DNA of 6,693 bases from Alphaproteobacteria bacterium. GTDB taxonomy: Bacteria > Pseudomonadota > Alphaproteobacteria > Micavibrionales > UBA2020. The notes below the pieces were generated by a model. The model saw only the letters and a list, made by a program, of their open reading frames with translations. It made no database searches and was not told the DNA's origin. The stretch spans positions 1 through 6,693 of the forward strand of contig JAQSWE010000193.1 of assembly GCA_029266795.1 (NCBI GenBank). The letters are read 5' to 3'. Below are positions 1-6,210 of the stretch, piece by piece. A program made the position numbers and the translations under genes. The first letter of the stretch is position 1; every line of letters begins with the position of its first letter.

Positions 1-511
1 CGGGGTTGCGAAAATCTTCCAATACTTCAAGGCAACCGCGCGTGATCTTCATCTTTCGCTCGAGCGGTTGATAAGGGTCTGTCACACCGCTCATAAAAAT
101 GACGGTGGGCTTCCAACTGCGCGATTTCAGTTTTTCCTCGAGCAGCTTGGGCGCATCTGGTTTGGCGAAAATTTTCGTCTCGAAATCAAGGCCGGCGGAG
201 AGGCCGAGATATTCATGCGTCGGCCGCGCGAAGCAATAGATGCACCCATGCTCGCAGCCTCGATACGGATTGAGCGTCGCGTCCATGCCGATATCGGGAC
301 TGTCATTTGTCGAAATGATGCTGCGGGATTTGTCGCGGAAAATTTGCGTCTTCAGTTTCGGCAGTGCGAATTCCTCTTCCTCGCCCTCGAGCGGCGTCAT
401 GCCTTCGGGATCGGATTCAACCTGAAGCGGCTCGAAACGACCGGCAGGATTTTCTAGCGCGCCGCGGCCGCGTATGTTTTCTGGAATAAATGGATTCGGT
501 TTGTTCGTCAT
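1..511 (-). CDS. PA0069-family radical SAM protein (SplB-like), N-terminal 170 residues, cut by left edge
   Basis: The minus-strand frame is open from an ATG at 511-509 to the window edge, giving 170 residues of a family usually around 350 aa, so roughly the C-terminal half is missing. The N-terminus carries the RGRGA...NP..RFE motif (residues 15-27), then an acidic run EGEEEE (42-47), then RDKSRSIIS and NDSPDIG. The radical SAM cluster motif follows: NPYRGCEHGCIYC, with Cys86, Cys90 and Cys93 in CxxxCxxC spacing to bind a [4Fe-4S] cluster that cleaves S-adenosylmethionine. The flanking FARPTHEYLGLSAGLDFETK and TDPYQPLER stretches are typical of the PA0069 group, related to COG1533 'DNA repair photolyase' (SplB-like). 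The substrate is not established for this group. A perfect LexA box overlaps the probable promoter 30 bases upstream, suggesting SOS induction and a DNA-damage role; that is inference. No Shine-Dalgarno precedes the ATG, and translation is probably leaderless. No other ATG in frame lies nearby upstream. Confidence 0.93.
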   Translation of the reverse strand, partial: MTNKPNPFIPENIRGRGALENPAGRFEPLQVESDPEGMTPLEGEEEEFALPKLKTQIFRDKSRSIISTNDSPDIGMDATLNPYRGCEHGCIYCFARPTHEYLGLSAGLDFETKIFAKPDAPKLLEEKLKSRSWKPTVIFMSGVTDPYQPLERKMKITRGCLEVLEDFRNP

Positions 512-517
512 GATTCA

Positions 518-546
518 TATATATCATGACCTGTTGTGTTGTTCCA
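518..546 (-). promoter_or_regulatory. probable sigma70-type promoter of the radical SAM gene
   Basis: Reading the minus strand, TGGAAC (546-541, weak -35, 3 of 6) is followed by a 17-base spacer and TATATA (523-518, -10). The -10 ends six bases before the ATG at 511, so transcription is predicted to start at or within a base or two of the start codon. This would give a leaderless mRNA, in keeping with the lack of a Shine-Dalgarno sequence. Confidence 0.45.
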
Positions 547-555
547 GTTTTGTTC
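541..555 (-). promoter_or_regulatory. LexA binding site (SOS box), GTTC-N7-GTTC type
   Basis: GTTC at 541-544 and GTTC at 552-555 are separated by exactly seven bases (on the minus strand, GAAC-N7-GAAC). This direct repeat is the established alphaproteobacterial LexA operator. It lies in the short gap between the lipoprotein stop codon and the radical SAM start. Its proximal half overlaps the presumed -35 hexamer, where bound LexA would block RNA polymerase. The match is exact in both half-sites and in spacing; binding is inferred. Confidence 0.75.
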
Positions 556-571
556 TAATTGGTGCCGCTGA

Positions 572-1348
572 TTAGCAGCCGCCCTGCAACGGCTGCTCGA
601 GCAATTCGGGCCAGATTTCCGCCCAGCCTTCGGTGTGACCGGCGCTGTCGACAACGGTTAGTCCGACACAGTCGGGGCGTCCCGATGCCTCGATATAACT
701 ATTGCCGACTTCGGCGGGAATAATTTTGTCCCTCGCGCCGATGAAATGTTTCTGGCCGAGCGGCAGCAATTTTGCGGATACGTCTTTCGGGTTCAGCGAT
801 CCCTCGAGCGATGGCAGGCGATGCAAACGCCCATAGGCAGCGGTATCAAGATTGCCCGCAACCGTGCGCAGGCTCAACACATCCTGACGCTCCGCCGCGA
901 CCAGCGTTGCGACAGTCGCCCCTGCTGCAAAACCGACAAGGTTGAAGCCGTAAAAATTATGCTGCTTCTTGAGCGCATCGAGCGCCTTGCTGACTGCGCT
1001 GATGACTTCCGAGCTGAAGCGTTTGGAACCGCGGAACTCATCGGCGCAGGCCGCGCCGTTCTGGCAGGGCCGCGTCAGGAAAATGACATTCGCAGATTTA
1101 TCTTTTGCGGCAAGTGCGGGGGCGACGCCAGCATCCGGTCCGTCACCGCCGATATAAACGGCGGCAACCTGCCCCGGTGTGCGGACTTTTTCATGCGCCG
1201 TCAGCGTGAACGACCCAGCTTTCACGTGCCGCACGGTGAAGCCGGCAGGACCCGTTACCATCGGCGCAGATGTCGCCGGGGGCTGCATCCCCATCAGGGA
1301 GCAGCCCGCCAGCGTTATTGTCAAGCCGATAGCGAATAAAAGACGCAA
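572..1348 (-). CDS. alpha/beta-hydrolase-fold lipoprotein lacking the nucleophilic Ser
   Basis: 258 aa. Residues 1-16 form a lipoprotein signal (MRLLFAIGLTITLAGC) with lipobox LAGC, so Cys16 is the predicted lipidated residue and the protein should be membrane-anchored facing the periplasm. The rest resembles alpha/beta hydrolases: oxyanion-side YIGGDG (65-70), RPCQ with Cys95/Cys101 able to form a disulphide, a nucleophile elbow NLVGFAAG (136-143), SLNP (184-187), GARD with the presumed acid Asp207, and GHTEGW with the presumed catalytic His238. The nucleophile position of the GxSxG elbow is Ala141 (codon GCA), so ordinary serine-hydrolase chemistry is not expected, although Asp and His are kept. 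Substrate unknown. The start is TTG at 1348, fixed by the in-frame stop of the upstream gene only three codons earlier; the next ATG would remove the signal peptide. No Shine-Dalgarno is visible, so translation may be coupled to the IalB-family gene nine bases upstream, with which it probably forms an operon. Confidence 0.8.
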   Translation of the reverse strand: MRLLFAIGLTITLAGCSLMGMQPPATSAPMVTGPAGFTVRHVKAGSFTLTAHEKVRTPGQVAAVYIGGDGPDAGVAPALAAKDKSANVIFLTRPCQNGAACADEFRGSKRFSSEVISAVSKALDALKKQHNFYGFNLVGFAAGATVATLVAAERQDVLSLRTVAGNLDTAAYGRLHRLPSLEGSLNPKDVSAKLLPLGQKHFIGARDKIIPAEVGNSYIEASGRPDCVGLTVVDSAGHTEGWAEIWPELLEQPLQGGC

Positions 1349-1357
1349 GGGGAAAGA

Positions 1358-1849
1358 TCAGTTTTTCTGCAGGGCATCAAGCGCGCCGGCAAAAAGCAGC
1401 TTCTTGCCTTTTTTCAGGCGGCCCACATGTTCAGACTCGAGCGTCAGGTCGGTCATGCAGCCGCTGCGGCCGCACACGAAGAAGGGAACGACGTTCTGCT
1501 TTTCATCATCCAGCTTGAAGCCCAGATTGGTCGGCAACCAGGTGCCCAGCGGCGTGATCAGGCGCAGGTGCGGGGTTTTCTTGCCGTCCTTGCCCTTACC
1601 CATTTCGACTTCGGCCAGCACGGCCATCACTTTTTTGCCATTCACCGTTGCGAAAGCCTTTTGGTAAAGGCCGCAAAACTTTCCTTTGGTGGAGGACATG
1701 CACTGCATCGACCAATCGTCGAATTTCGTTTCCGACGGCTTCGGCTTCGCAGCTGCGGCGGGCTTGGTCGCGGTGTCGGTCGCGGCGGTTGCGGGGGCGG
1801 CGAAGGCCAGCAGGGCGAGGGCCGCGATCATCAGGATCTTTGTCTTCAT
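1358..1849 (-). CDS. invasion associated locus B (IalB) family secreted protein
   Basis: 163 aa. A Sec signal peptide is clear: MKTK, a hydrophobic core (residues 5-19) and an Ala-rich cleavage region APATAA near residue 23. A low-complexity Ala/Lys/Pro linker (24-40) follows. The mature domain fits the IalB family: DDWSMQC (44-50), a second Cys at 59 followed by GLYQ, a beta-rich middle with ITPLGTWLP (98-106), and FFVCGRSGC (123-131). Cys50/Cys59 and Cys126/Cys131 are the likely disulphide pairs. IalB proteins are small periplasmic or outer-membrane-associated proteins, common in alphaproteobacteria and named from a Bartonella invasion locus. In free-living species the role is unknown, so the name should not be read as evidence of pathogenicity. 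The start ATG at 1849 is set by the signal peptide; upstream AAAGAAAGA is only a weak ribosome site. Probably first gene of an operon with the lipoprotein gene downstream. Confidence 0.88.
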   Translation of the reverse strand: MKTKILMIAALALLAFAAPATAATDTATKPAAAAKPKPSETKFDDWSMQCMSSTKGKFCGLYQKAFATVNGKKVMAVLAEVEMGKGKDGKKTPHLRLITPLGTWLPTNLGFKLDDEKQNVVPFFVCGRSGCMTDLTLESEHVGRLKKGKKLLFAGALDALQKN

Positions 1850-1912
1850 GTTATCTTTCTTTCATATGCGAGGCGTTTTGAAACTTTCTGCCCGCGTCAC
1901 ATTCGCAGATTC

Positions 1913-1941
1913 GTCTGCTTTCCGGAACAGCAGCGTATAAT
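1913..1941 (+). promoter_or_regulatory. possible promoter of the spermidine-synthase-like membrane protein gene
   Basis: A perfect TATAAT lies at 1936-1941 on the plus strand. No good -35 is present at 16-18 bases (GTCTGC at 1913-1918 for a 17-base spacer), so an activator may be needed, or the match may be chance in an AT-rich tract. Transcription would start near 1948, giving a leader of nearly 100 bases. It overlaps the -10 region of the divergent minus-strand promoter. Confidence 0.3.
1915..1933. repeat. imperfect inverted repeat, operator-like, between divergent promoters
   Basis: CTGCT-TTCCGGAA-C-AGCAG: a perfect 8-base palindrome TTCCGGAA (1920-1927) flanked by complementary arms CTGCT and AGCAG, with a single unpaired C at 1928. 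It lies just upstream of the plus-strand TATAAT and at the predicted start of the minus-strand transcript, a place where a regulator could affect both genes. No regulator family is recognised, and chance is possible. Confidence 0.3.
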
Positions 1942-1964
1942 TATTTTAATTCACATAATGTCAA
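1937..1964 (-). promoter_or_regulatory. probable promoter of the IalB-family/lipoprotein operon
   Basis: The minus strand carries a perfect -35 TTGACA (1964-1959), a 16-base spacer and AATTAT (1942-1937, 4 of 6, with the important A2 and T6). Transcription would begin near 1930, leaving an untranslated leader of about 80 bases before the ATG at 1849. The -35 is strong; the exact -10 is uncertain because the AT-rich stretch offers several registers. Confidence 0.45.
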
Positions 1965-2029
1965 TTCCTCCCCGAAATCCGTTGGGCGGCATGGGCAATT
2001 CCTCTAGTCTGAGACAGTCGCAAAACCTT

Positions 2030-2034
2030 AAGGA
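2030..2034 (+). promoter_or_regulatory. ribosome binding site deciding the start of the membrane protein gene
   Basis: AAGGA lies ten bases before the ATG at 2045. The frame is open far upstream and has other in-frame ATGs at 1958 and 1991, but neither has a comparable site and both would add hydrophilic residues without family character before the first membrane helix. This supports 2045. Confidence 0.55.
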
Positions 2035-2044
2035 CGGCCCCGCC

Positions 2045-4426
2045 ATGAAAAGCACCTCATCCCGCGCATTCTATACCGGCGTTTTCATCCTCAGCGGCCT
2101 TTTGATGATGCTGCAGATTTTGCAGTCGCGCATTTTTTCGGTCACGACATGGTATCACCTGTCCTTCCTCGTCATCAGCGTTGCCATGTTTGGCCTGACG
2201 CTGGGCGCGCTGCATGTACATAAAGGCGACGAGGCGGAACAGCGTCGCAATTATGCGCAGCTGATGGGTACGGCCTGCCTCAATTTCGCCATCTTCACCA
2301 GCTTTGCGCTGGCCGCTCATATGATATTGCCGATCGTGGCAGCGAATACTGCGAAGACGCTGATGACGCTGCCAGTCGTGTCGCTTTGCACCATCCCGCC
2401 CTATTATTTCGCAGGCTACGCCTTAAGCCTTGCGATCACGCGCGCCCCCTACCCCTCCGCCCGCACTTATGCTTTCGATCTGGTTGGCGCGGCGGCGGGA
2501 TGCCTTGCGGCGCTCGGCCTCATGGAAACAGTGGATGCCCCGTCCGCCGTGATGGTGGTGGCAGCGGGCGCAGCACTGGCGTCGCTTTGCTTCGGCGTAC
2601 CGGACAGGTTCCGCTCATACGTGACCGCGATTGCGCTTGTTATTCTCGCGCTGGCGAATACGCTGCCCTCCCGCCCCTTCGTCTATCCGTTCTGGATCAA
2701 GAATTTTATCGTAACGCAGGGGAGCCTTGCCCATGACCAGTGGAATTCCATTTCTCGCGTGACGGTCGATAACGAGATCAAGGATATGCGCCCGTTTCTC
2801 TGGGGCCCGTCGAAAACCCTGCCGAAAGACCTGACGACATCGTTTTATATCCTGAAAATCGACGGCGATGCCGGCACGCCGCTCAATAAATTCGGCGGCG
2901 ACTGCCGCAAGGGTTTGGAGACGCTTGACTACGACGTCACGACAATCGCCTATGCCCTGCCCCGCCTGCAAAAGGCTGGCATCATCGGCGTGGGCGGCGG
3001 ACGCGACGTGTTGTCGGCATGCAAGGCGGGTGTGCGCGACATCACCGCGATGGATGTCAACGATATCCAGATATCGCTGCTGACCAAGGTTGAGCCGTTC
3101 AAGAGCTACACCAATATCTCCAACCTGAAAGGCGTCAAGCTGATCCATAGCGAAGCGCGGAGCTGGTTTGCGAGCCATCCCGACACCTTCGATATCATCC
3201 AGATGAGCCTTATCGACACCTGGGCCTCGACCGGCGCAGGCGCGTTTGCACTGTCGGAAAACGGCCTTTATACCGTCGAGGCATGGCGCACTTTTATCTC
3301 GCGCCTGAATACGGGCGGCGTGATCACGGTCAGCCGCTGGTATATCAGCGACGCGCATAGCGAGGTGGAGCGGCTAATTTCACTTGCGACCGGCGCATTG
3401 CTGGAACAGGGCGCGACATCGCCGCAGAAACACCTTTTCATGGCGGCCAGCGACCATATCGCAACGCTGGTGCTGGCGAAAGATCCGCTGACCACCGACC
3501 AGCTCGCTGCGCTTGAAAAACGGGCAGCAAAGATGAAATTCAAGGTTCTGATTTCGCCGCAGCGCAAGACCGCCAAAGGAGATGTTGCGAACATCCTTAC
3601 TGCAAAAACGCGCGGCAGCCTTGATAGTCTGGCGAATGAAAGCGCTTTTGACATCAGCCCGCCGACTGACCAGCGTCCGTTTTTCTTCAACATGGTACGC
3701 CTCACTCAGCCGCTCCAGATTTTCAATCTGATCTCGGAGAATAATGCGAGCGCCATGCTGGGCCATGCCAAGGCGATATTGAATCTTTACGTCATCATCC
3801 TCTTTTCGCTCCTCATGGTCGCAGCGGCGATTATTTGGCCGCTGCGCGACGAGGTGAAGCGCATGAGCGGCCGTTTTGTGGCTGGCGGAACCGCATGGTT
3901 CGCGCTGATCGGCGTGGGATTCATGTTCATCGAGATTTCGCTGCTGCAGCGTCTCAGTGTCTATCTCGGCCATCCCGCCTATGGCCTTAGTATTGTGTTG
4001 TTCAGCCTTGTGCTGTCGACGGGGATCGGCAGCTTCATCTGCGACCGCCTGCCGCTGCAAACGCCGCGCGCCCTGAGCGCATGGGCAATCCTGACGGCGC
4101 TGGCCGCCTTTGGCGCGATTTTCGCGGTCAACTGGATGACGGTGCATTTTGCCGGCGCGGAGCTAGTCACACGCGCACTGCTTTGTGTCAGCATCACGCT
4201 GCCGCTCGGCTGCCTGCTGGGCTTCGGGTTCCCGACCGGCATGACGCTGGCGCGGAATGTCAGCACCAAGCCGACAGCATGGTTCTGGGGCATCAATGGT
4301 GCGGCGGGCGTGACGGGCAGCGCGATTGCGATTGCGCTGAATATCGCGCTCGGGCTTAACGTGACGATGGCGCTGGGTGCGCTGTGCTACCTTGCGCTGC
4401 TCATCCCCGCGCGCCTCATGAAATAG
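2045..4426 (+). CDS. polytopic membrane protein with spermidine-synthase/methyltransferase-like domain
   Basis: 793 aa from the ATG at 2045. About seven hydrophobic helices occupy residues 8-207, a soluble domain about 208-576, and about seven more helices 577-790. The soluble domain has a Rossmann SAM-binding signature: IIGVGGGRD (313-321, motif I), AMDVND with Asp337 as likely ribose ligand, and SEARSWF (369-375). The following FDIIQMSLIDTW (382-393) occupies the place of the spermidine synthase catalytic strand (YDVIIVDSSDP), but the usual first Asp is Ser388; Asp391 is kept. TDQRPFFFN (541-549), FPTGM (729-733) and WGINGAAGVTGSAIA (748-762) resemble conserved stretches of bacterial membrane-bound spermidine-synthase-like proteins. 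True polyamine synthesis is therefore unlikely, and the substrate and any transport role are unknown. Annotation pipelines may call it 'spermidine synthase' or 'SAM-dependent methyltransferase'. It is divergent from the IalB-family gene and lies 65 bases before the malic enzyme, which has its own promoter. Confidence 0.82.
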   Translation: MKSTSSRAFYTGVFILSGLLMMLQILQSRIFSVTTWYHLSFLVISVAMFGLTLGALHVHKGDEAEQRRNYAQLMGTACLNFAIFTSFALAAHMILPIVAANTAKTLMTLPVVSLCTIPPYYFAGYALSLAITRAPYPSARTYAFDLVGAAAGCLAALGLMETVDAPSAVMVVAAGAALASLCFGVPDRFRSYVTAIALVILALANTLPSRPFVYPFWIKNFIVTQGSLAHDQWNSISRVTVDNEIKDMRPFLWGPSKTLPKDLTTSFYILKIDGDAGTPLNKFGGDCRKGLETLDYDVTTIAYALPRLQKAGIIGVGGGRDVLSACKAGVRDITAMDVNDIQISLLTKVEPFKSYTNISNLKGVKLIHSEARSWFASHPDTFDIIQMSLIDTWASTGAGAFALSENGLYTVEAWRTFISRLNTGGVITVSRWYISDAHSEVERLISLATGALLEQGATSPQKHLFMAASDHIATLVLAKDPLTTDQLAALEKRAAKMKFKVLISPQRKTAKGDVANILTAKTRGSLDSLANESAFDISPPTDQRPFFFNMVRLTQPLQIFNLISENNASAMLGHAKAILNLYVIILFSLLMVAAAIIWPLRDEVKRMSGRFVAGGTAWFALIGVGFMFIEISLLQRLSVYLGHPAYGLSIVLFSLVLSTGIGSFICDRLPLQTPRALSAWAILTALAAFGAIFAVNWMTVHFAGAELVTRALLCVSITLPLGCLLGFGFPTGMTLARNVSTKPTAWFWGINGAAGVTGSAIAIALNIALGLNVTMALGALCYLALLIPARLMK

Positions 4427-4456
4427 ACGTGATATTCCAATAGATTAATCCGGCGT

Positions 4457-4485
4457 TTGCCGAAAATCGCGGCATAACCTATACT
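4457..4485 (+). promoter_or_regulatory. sigma70-type promoter of the malic enzyme gene, predicted leaderless
   Basis: TTGCCG (4457-4462, 4 of 6) is followed by a 17-base spacer and TATACT (4480-4485, 5 of 6). The -10 ends six bases before the ATG at 4492, so transcription should begin at or beside the first base of the start codon. No Shine-Dalgarno is present between the -10 and the ATG, as expected for a leaderless message. The gap from the upstream gene is only 65 bases, and I see no terminator in it. Confidence 0.6.
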
Positions 4486-4491
4486 ATCGGC

Positions 4492-6210
4492 ATGAAAAAA
4501 CTGTTCAATGCTGCCGCGGCCAAACTCCGCCGCCTGTTCGGGACTGCGCCCGCGCAGGACGCAGGGCATGGGCACGACATCCTGCATAACACCGCGAAGA
4601 ACAAGTCCACCGGCTTCACACGCGCCGAGCGCGACGCCAACGGATTGCGCGGACTGCTGCCGCACCGCGTGACCACGCAGGATGAACAGGTCCAAGCCGC
4701 ACTCGCGCAAATGCGCGGCAAGACCAGCAACATTGAAAAATACATTTACCTGTCGTCATTGCAGGATCGCAACGAGCGGCTATTTTATAAGCTGGCGCAG
4801 GAAAACGTCGAAGAAATTTTGCCGCTGATTTATACGCCGACCGTCGGCGAAGCGAGCCAGAAATTCTCCCATATCTTCCGCCGTCCGCGCGGGCTTTACA
4901 TCACGCCCGACGACAAGGGCAAGATACGCGAGATCCTTGATAACTGGCCCGAAGCGGATGTGCGCCAGATTGTGGTGACCGATGGCCAGCGCATCCTCGG
5001 CCTTGGCGACCTCGGCGCGAACGGCATGGGCATCCCGATCGGCAAGCTTGCGCTTTACACGATCGCGGGCGGTCTCGACCCGCAAAAGGCGCTGCCCGTG
5101 ATGTTCGATGTCGGCACGAATAACGATATCCTGCGCAACGATCCCATGTATCTGGGCTATCCGCACAAGCGACTGGAGGGCGCGGCATACGACGCGTTGA
5201 TGAAGGAATTCGTCGATGCCGTGAAGGACAAGTTCCCCAAGGCCATGCTGCAGTTCGAGGATTTCAAGACCGAAAACGCCTTCCGTCTGATGAACGAGTA
5301 TCGCGACAAGATCACCTCTTTCAACGACGATATTCAGGGTACGGCTGCGGTAGCGTTGGCGGGCGTTCTGGCCTCCAGCCGTATCACCGGAACCGATTTC
5401 AAAGATCAGCGCATCATGTTCCTCGGTGCAGGCTCTGCCGCGACCGGCATCGCCGACCTGATGGTCAAGGAATTACAGGCGCAGGGCTTAAGCGAGGCAG
5501 AGGCGCGGAGCCGCATCTCGCTGGTCGATTCAAAAGGCCTTGTCACCACGGGCCGTGCAAAAATCGAGGATAATAAAGCACCCTTCGCGCAAGATCACGC
5601 GCCTGCCACGCTACTGGAGGCGATCAAGAACCTGAAGCCGACCGTGCTGATTGGAGCAACCGGTTCACCCAATACCTTTACCAAAGAAGTAATCGAGGCG
5701 ATGAGCGCGATCAATGAGCGGCCCGTCATATTTGCGCTGTCAAACCCGACGAGCCATGCAGAATGCACGGCAGAAGAGGCTTATAACTGGAGCGGCGGTA
5801 AAGCGGTCTTCGCGAGCGGCAGCCCCTTCGCGCCCGTGACCGTGAATGGCGCGACGTACCAGCCCGGTCAGGGCAACAACGCCTACATCTTTCCCGGCCT
5901 TGGCCTTGGCGTGAATTTGAGCGAAGCCACGAAAATTACCGACAGCATGTTTCTTGCCAGCGCCCGCACGCTGGCGAATATGGCCAGCGATGAAGACCTG
6001 AAGAACGGCACGCTCTATCCGCCGTTGAAAGACATCCGCAAAGTATCCGCCAAAATCGCCGAAGCGGTAATCTTGACAGCAACAGAAGAAAAAGTTGCCG
6101 ACGTACCGCGGCCACAAAATATCGCGCAATTCATCCATGACAGGATGTATGACCCATCTTATGACCGGAAAGCCGCCGCGCTGAAATCAGGGTTGAAAGC
6201 TGCCCCATAA
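4492..6210 (+). CDS. maeA: malic enzyme, large MaeA/eukaryote-like type; cofactor residues suggest NADP
   Basis: 572 aa, complete, close to the 565 aa of E. coli MaeA. The enzyme oxidatively decarboxylates L-malate to pyruvate and CO2 with NAD(P)H formation, in the cytosol, linking the TCA cycle to pyruvate. Catalytic elements are intact: IYTPTVGEA with Tyr114 (general acid), VVTDGQRILGLGDLGANG (161-178), GIPIGKLALYT with Lys185 (general base), DVGTNN (206-211), and metal ligands Glu256/Asp257 in QFEDF and Asp280 in FNDDIQGTAAV. The dinucleotide loop is FLGAGSAATGIAD (310-322). After the second strand, LVDSKGL (344-350) and Lys362 match the Ser346/Lys347/Lys362 pattern of animal NADP malic enzymes rather than the Lys/Tyr/Gln of human ME2 or the DRFGL of E. 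coli MaeA, so NADP preference is inferred. The symbol follows the architecture, not the cofactor; there is no C-terminal phosphotransacetylase domain as in MaeB. The N-terminus is a short basic, amphipathic segment (MKKLFNAAAAKLRRLF). The start fits the leaderless promoter. Its 3' end overlaps the convergent gene by 24 bases. Confidence 0.95.
   Translation: MKKLFNAAAAKLRRLFGTAPAQDAGHGHDILHNTAKNKSTGFTRAERDANGLRGLLPHRVTTQDEQVQAALAQMRGKTSNIEKYIYLSSLQDRNERLFYKLAQENVEEILPLIYTPTVGEASQKFSHIFRRPRGLYITPDDKGKIREILDNWPEADVRQIVVTDGQRILGLGDLGANGMGIPIGKLALYTIAGGLDPQKALPVMFDVGTNNDILRNDPMYLGYPHKRLEGAAYDALMKEFVDAVKDKFPKAMLQFEDFKTENAFRLMNEYRDKITSFNDDIQGTAAVALAGVLASSRITGTDFKDQRIMFLGAGSAATGIADLMVKELQAQGLSEAEARSRISLVDSKGLVTTGRAKIEDNKAPFAQDHAPATLLEAIKNLKPTVLIGATGSPNTFTKEVIEAMSAINERPVIFALSNPTSHAECTAEEAYNWSGGKAVFASGSPFAPVTVNGATYQPGQGNNAYIFPGLGLGVNLSEATKITDSMFLASARTLANMASDEDLKNGTLYPPLKDIRKVSAKIAEAVILTATEEKVADVPRPQNIAQFIHDRMYDPSYDRKAAALKSGLKAAP

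Noticed and set aside
565..580. Short GCTG...CAGC hairpin at the end of the lipoprotein gene, considered as a terminator.
   Set aside because: A four-pair stem that includes the stop codon region and is not followed by a T run on the minus strand.
1026..1038. GAAC-CGCG-GAAC, considered as a second LexA box.
   Set aside because: The spacer is four bases rather than seven, and it lies inside the lipoprotein coding sequence.
746..1339. Plus-strand open frame of 197 codons opposite the lipoprotein gene.
   Set aside because: It is a shadow frame: Arg/Cys-rich composition with no known motif, while the opposite strand has a signal peptide and hydrolase motifs.
1427..2044. The membrane protein reading frame stays open for 206 codons upstream of 2045, which would give a 999-residue protein.
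   Set aside because: The extra part is antisense to the IalB-family gene, has no recognisable domain or sensible start, and the AAGGA site plus the first membrane helix support 2045.
3380..4147. Minus-strand open frame of 255 codons inside the membrane protein gene.
   Set aside because: It is antisense to clear membrane helices and conserved motifs; its charged His/Arg/Gln-rich translation shows no domain.
4451..4462. CGGC-GTTT-GCCG stem-loop between the membrane protein and malic enzyme genes, considered as a terminator.
   Set aside because: The stem is only four pairs with no T run after it on either strand, and it overlaps the malic enzyme -35 element.
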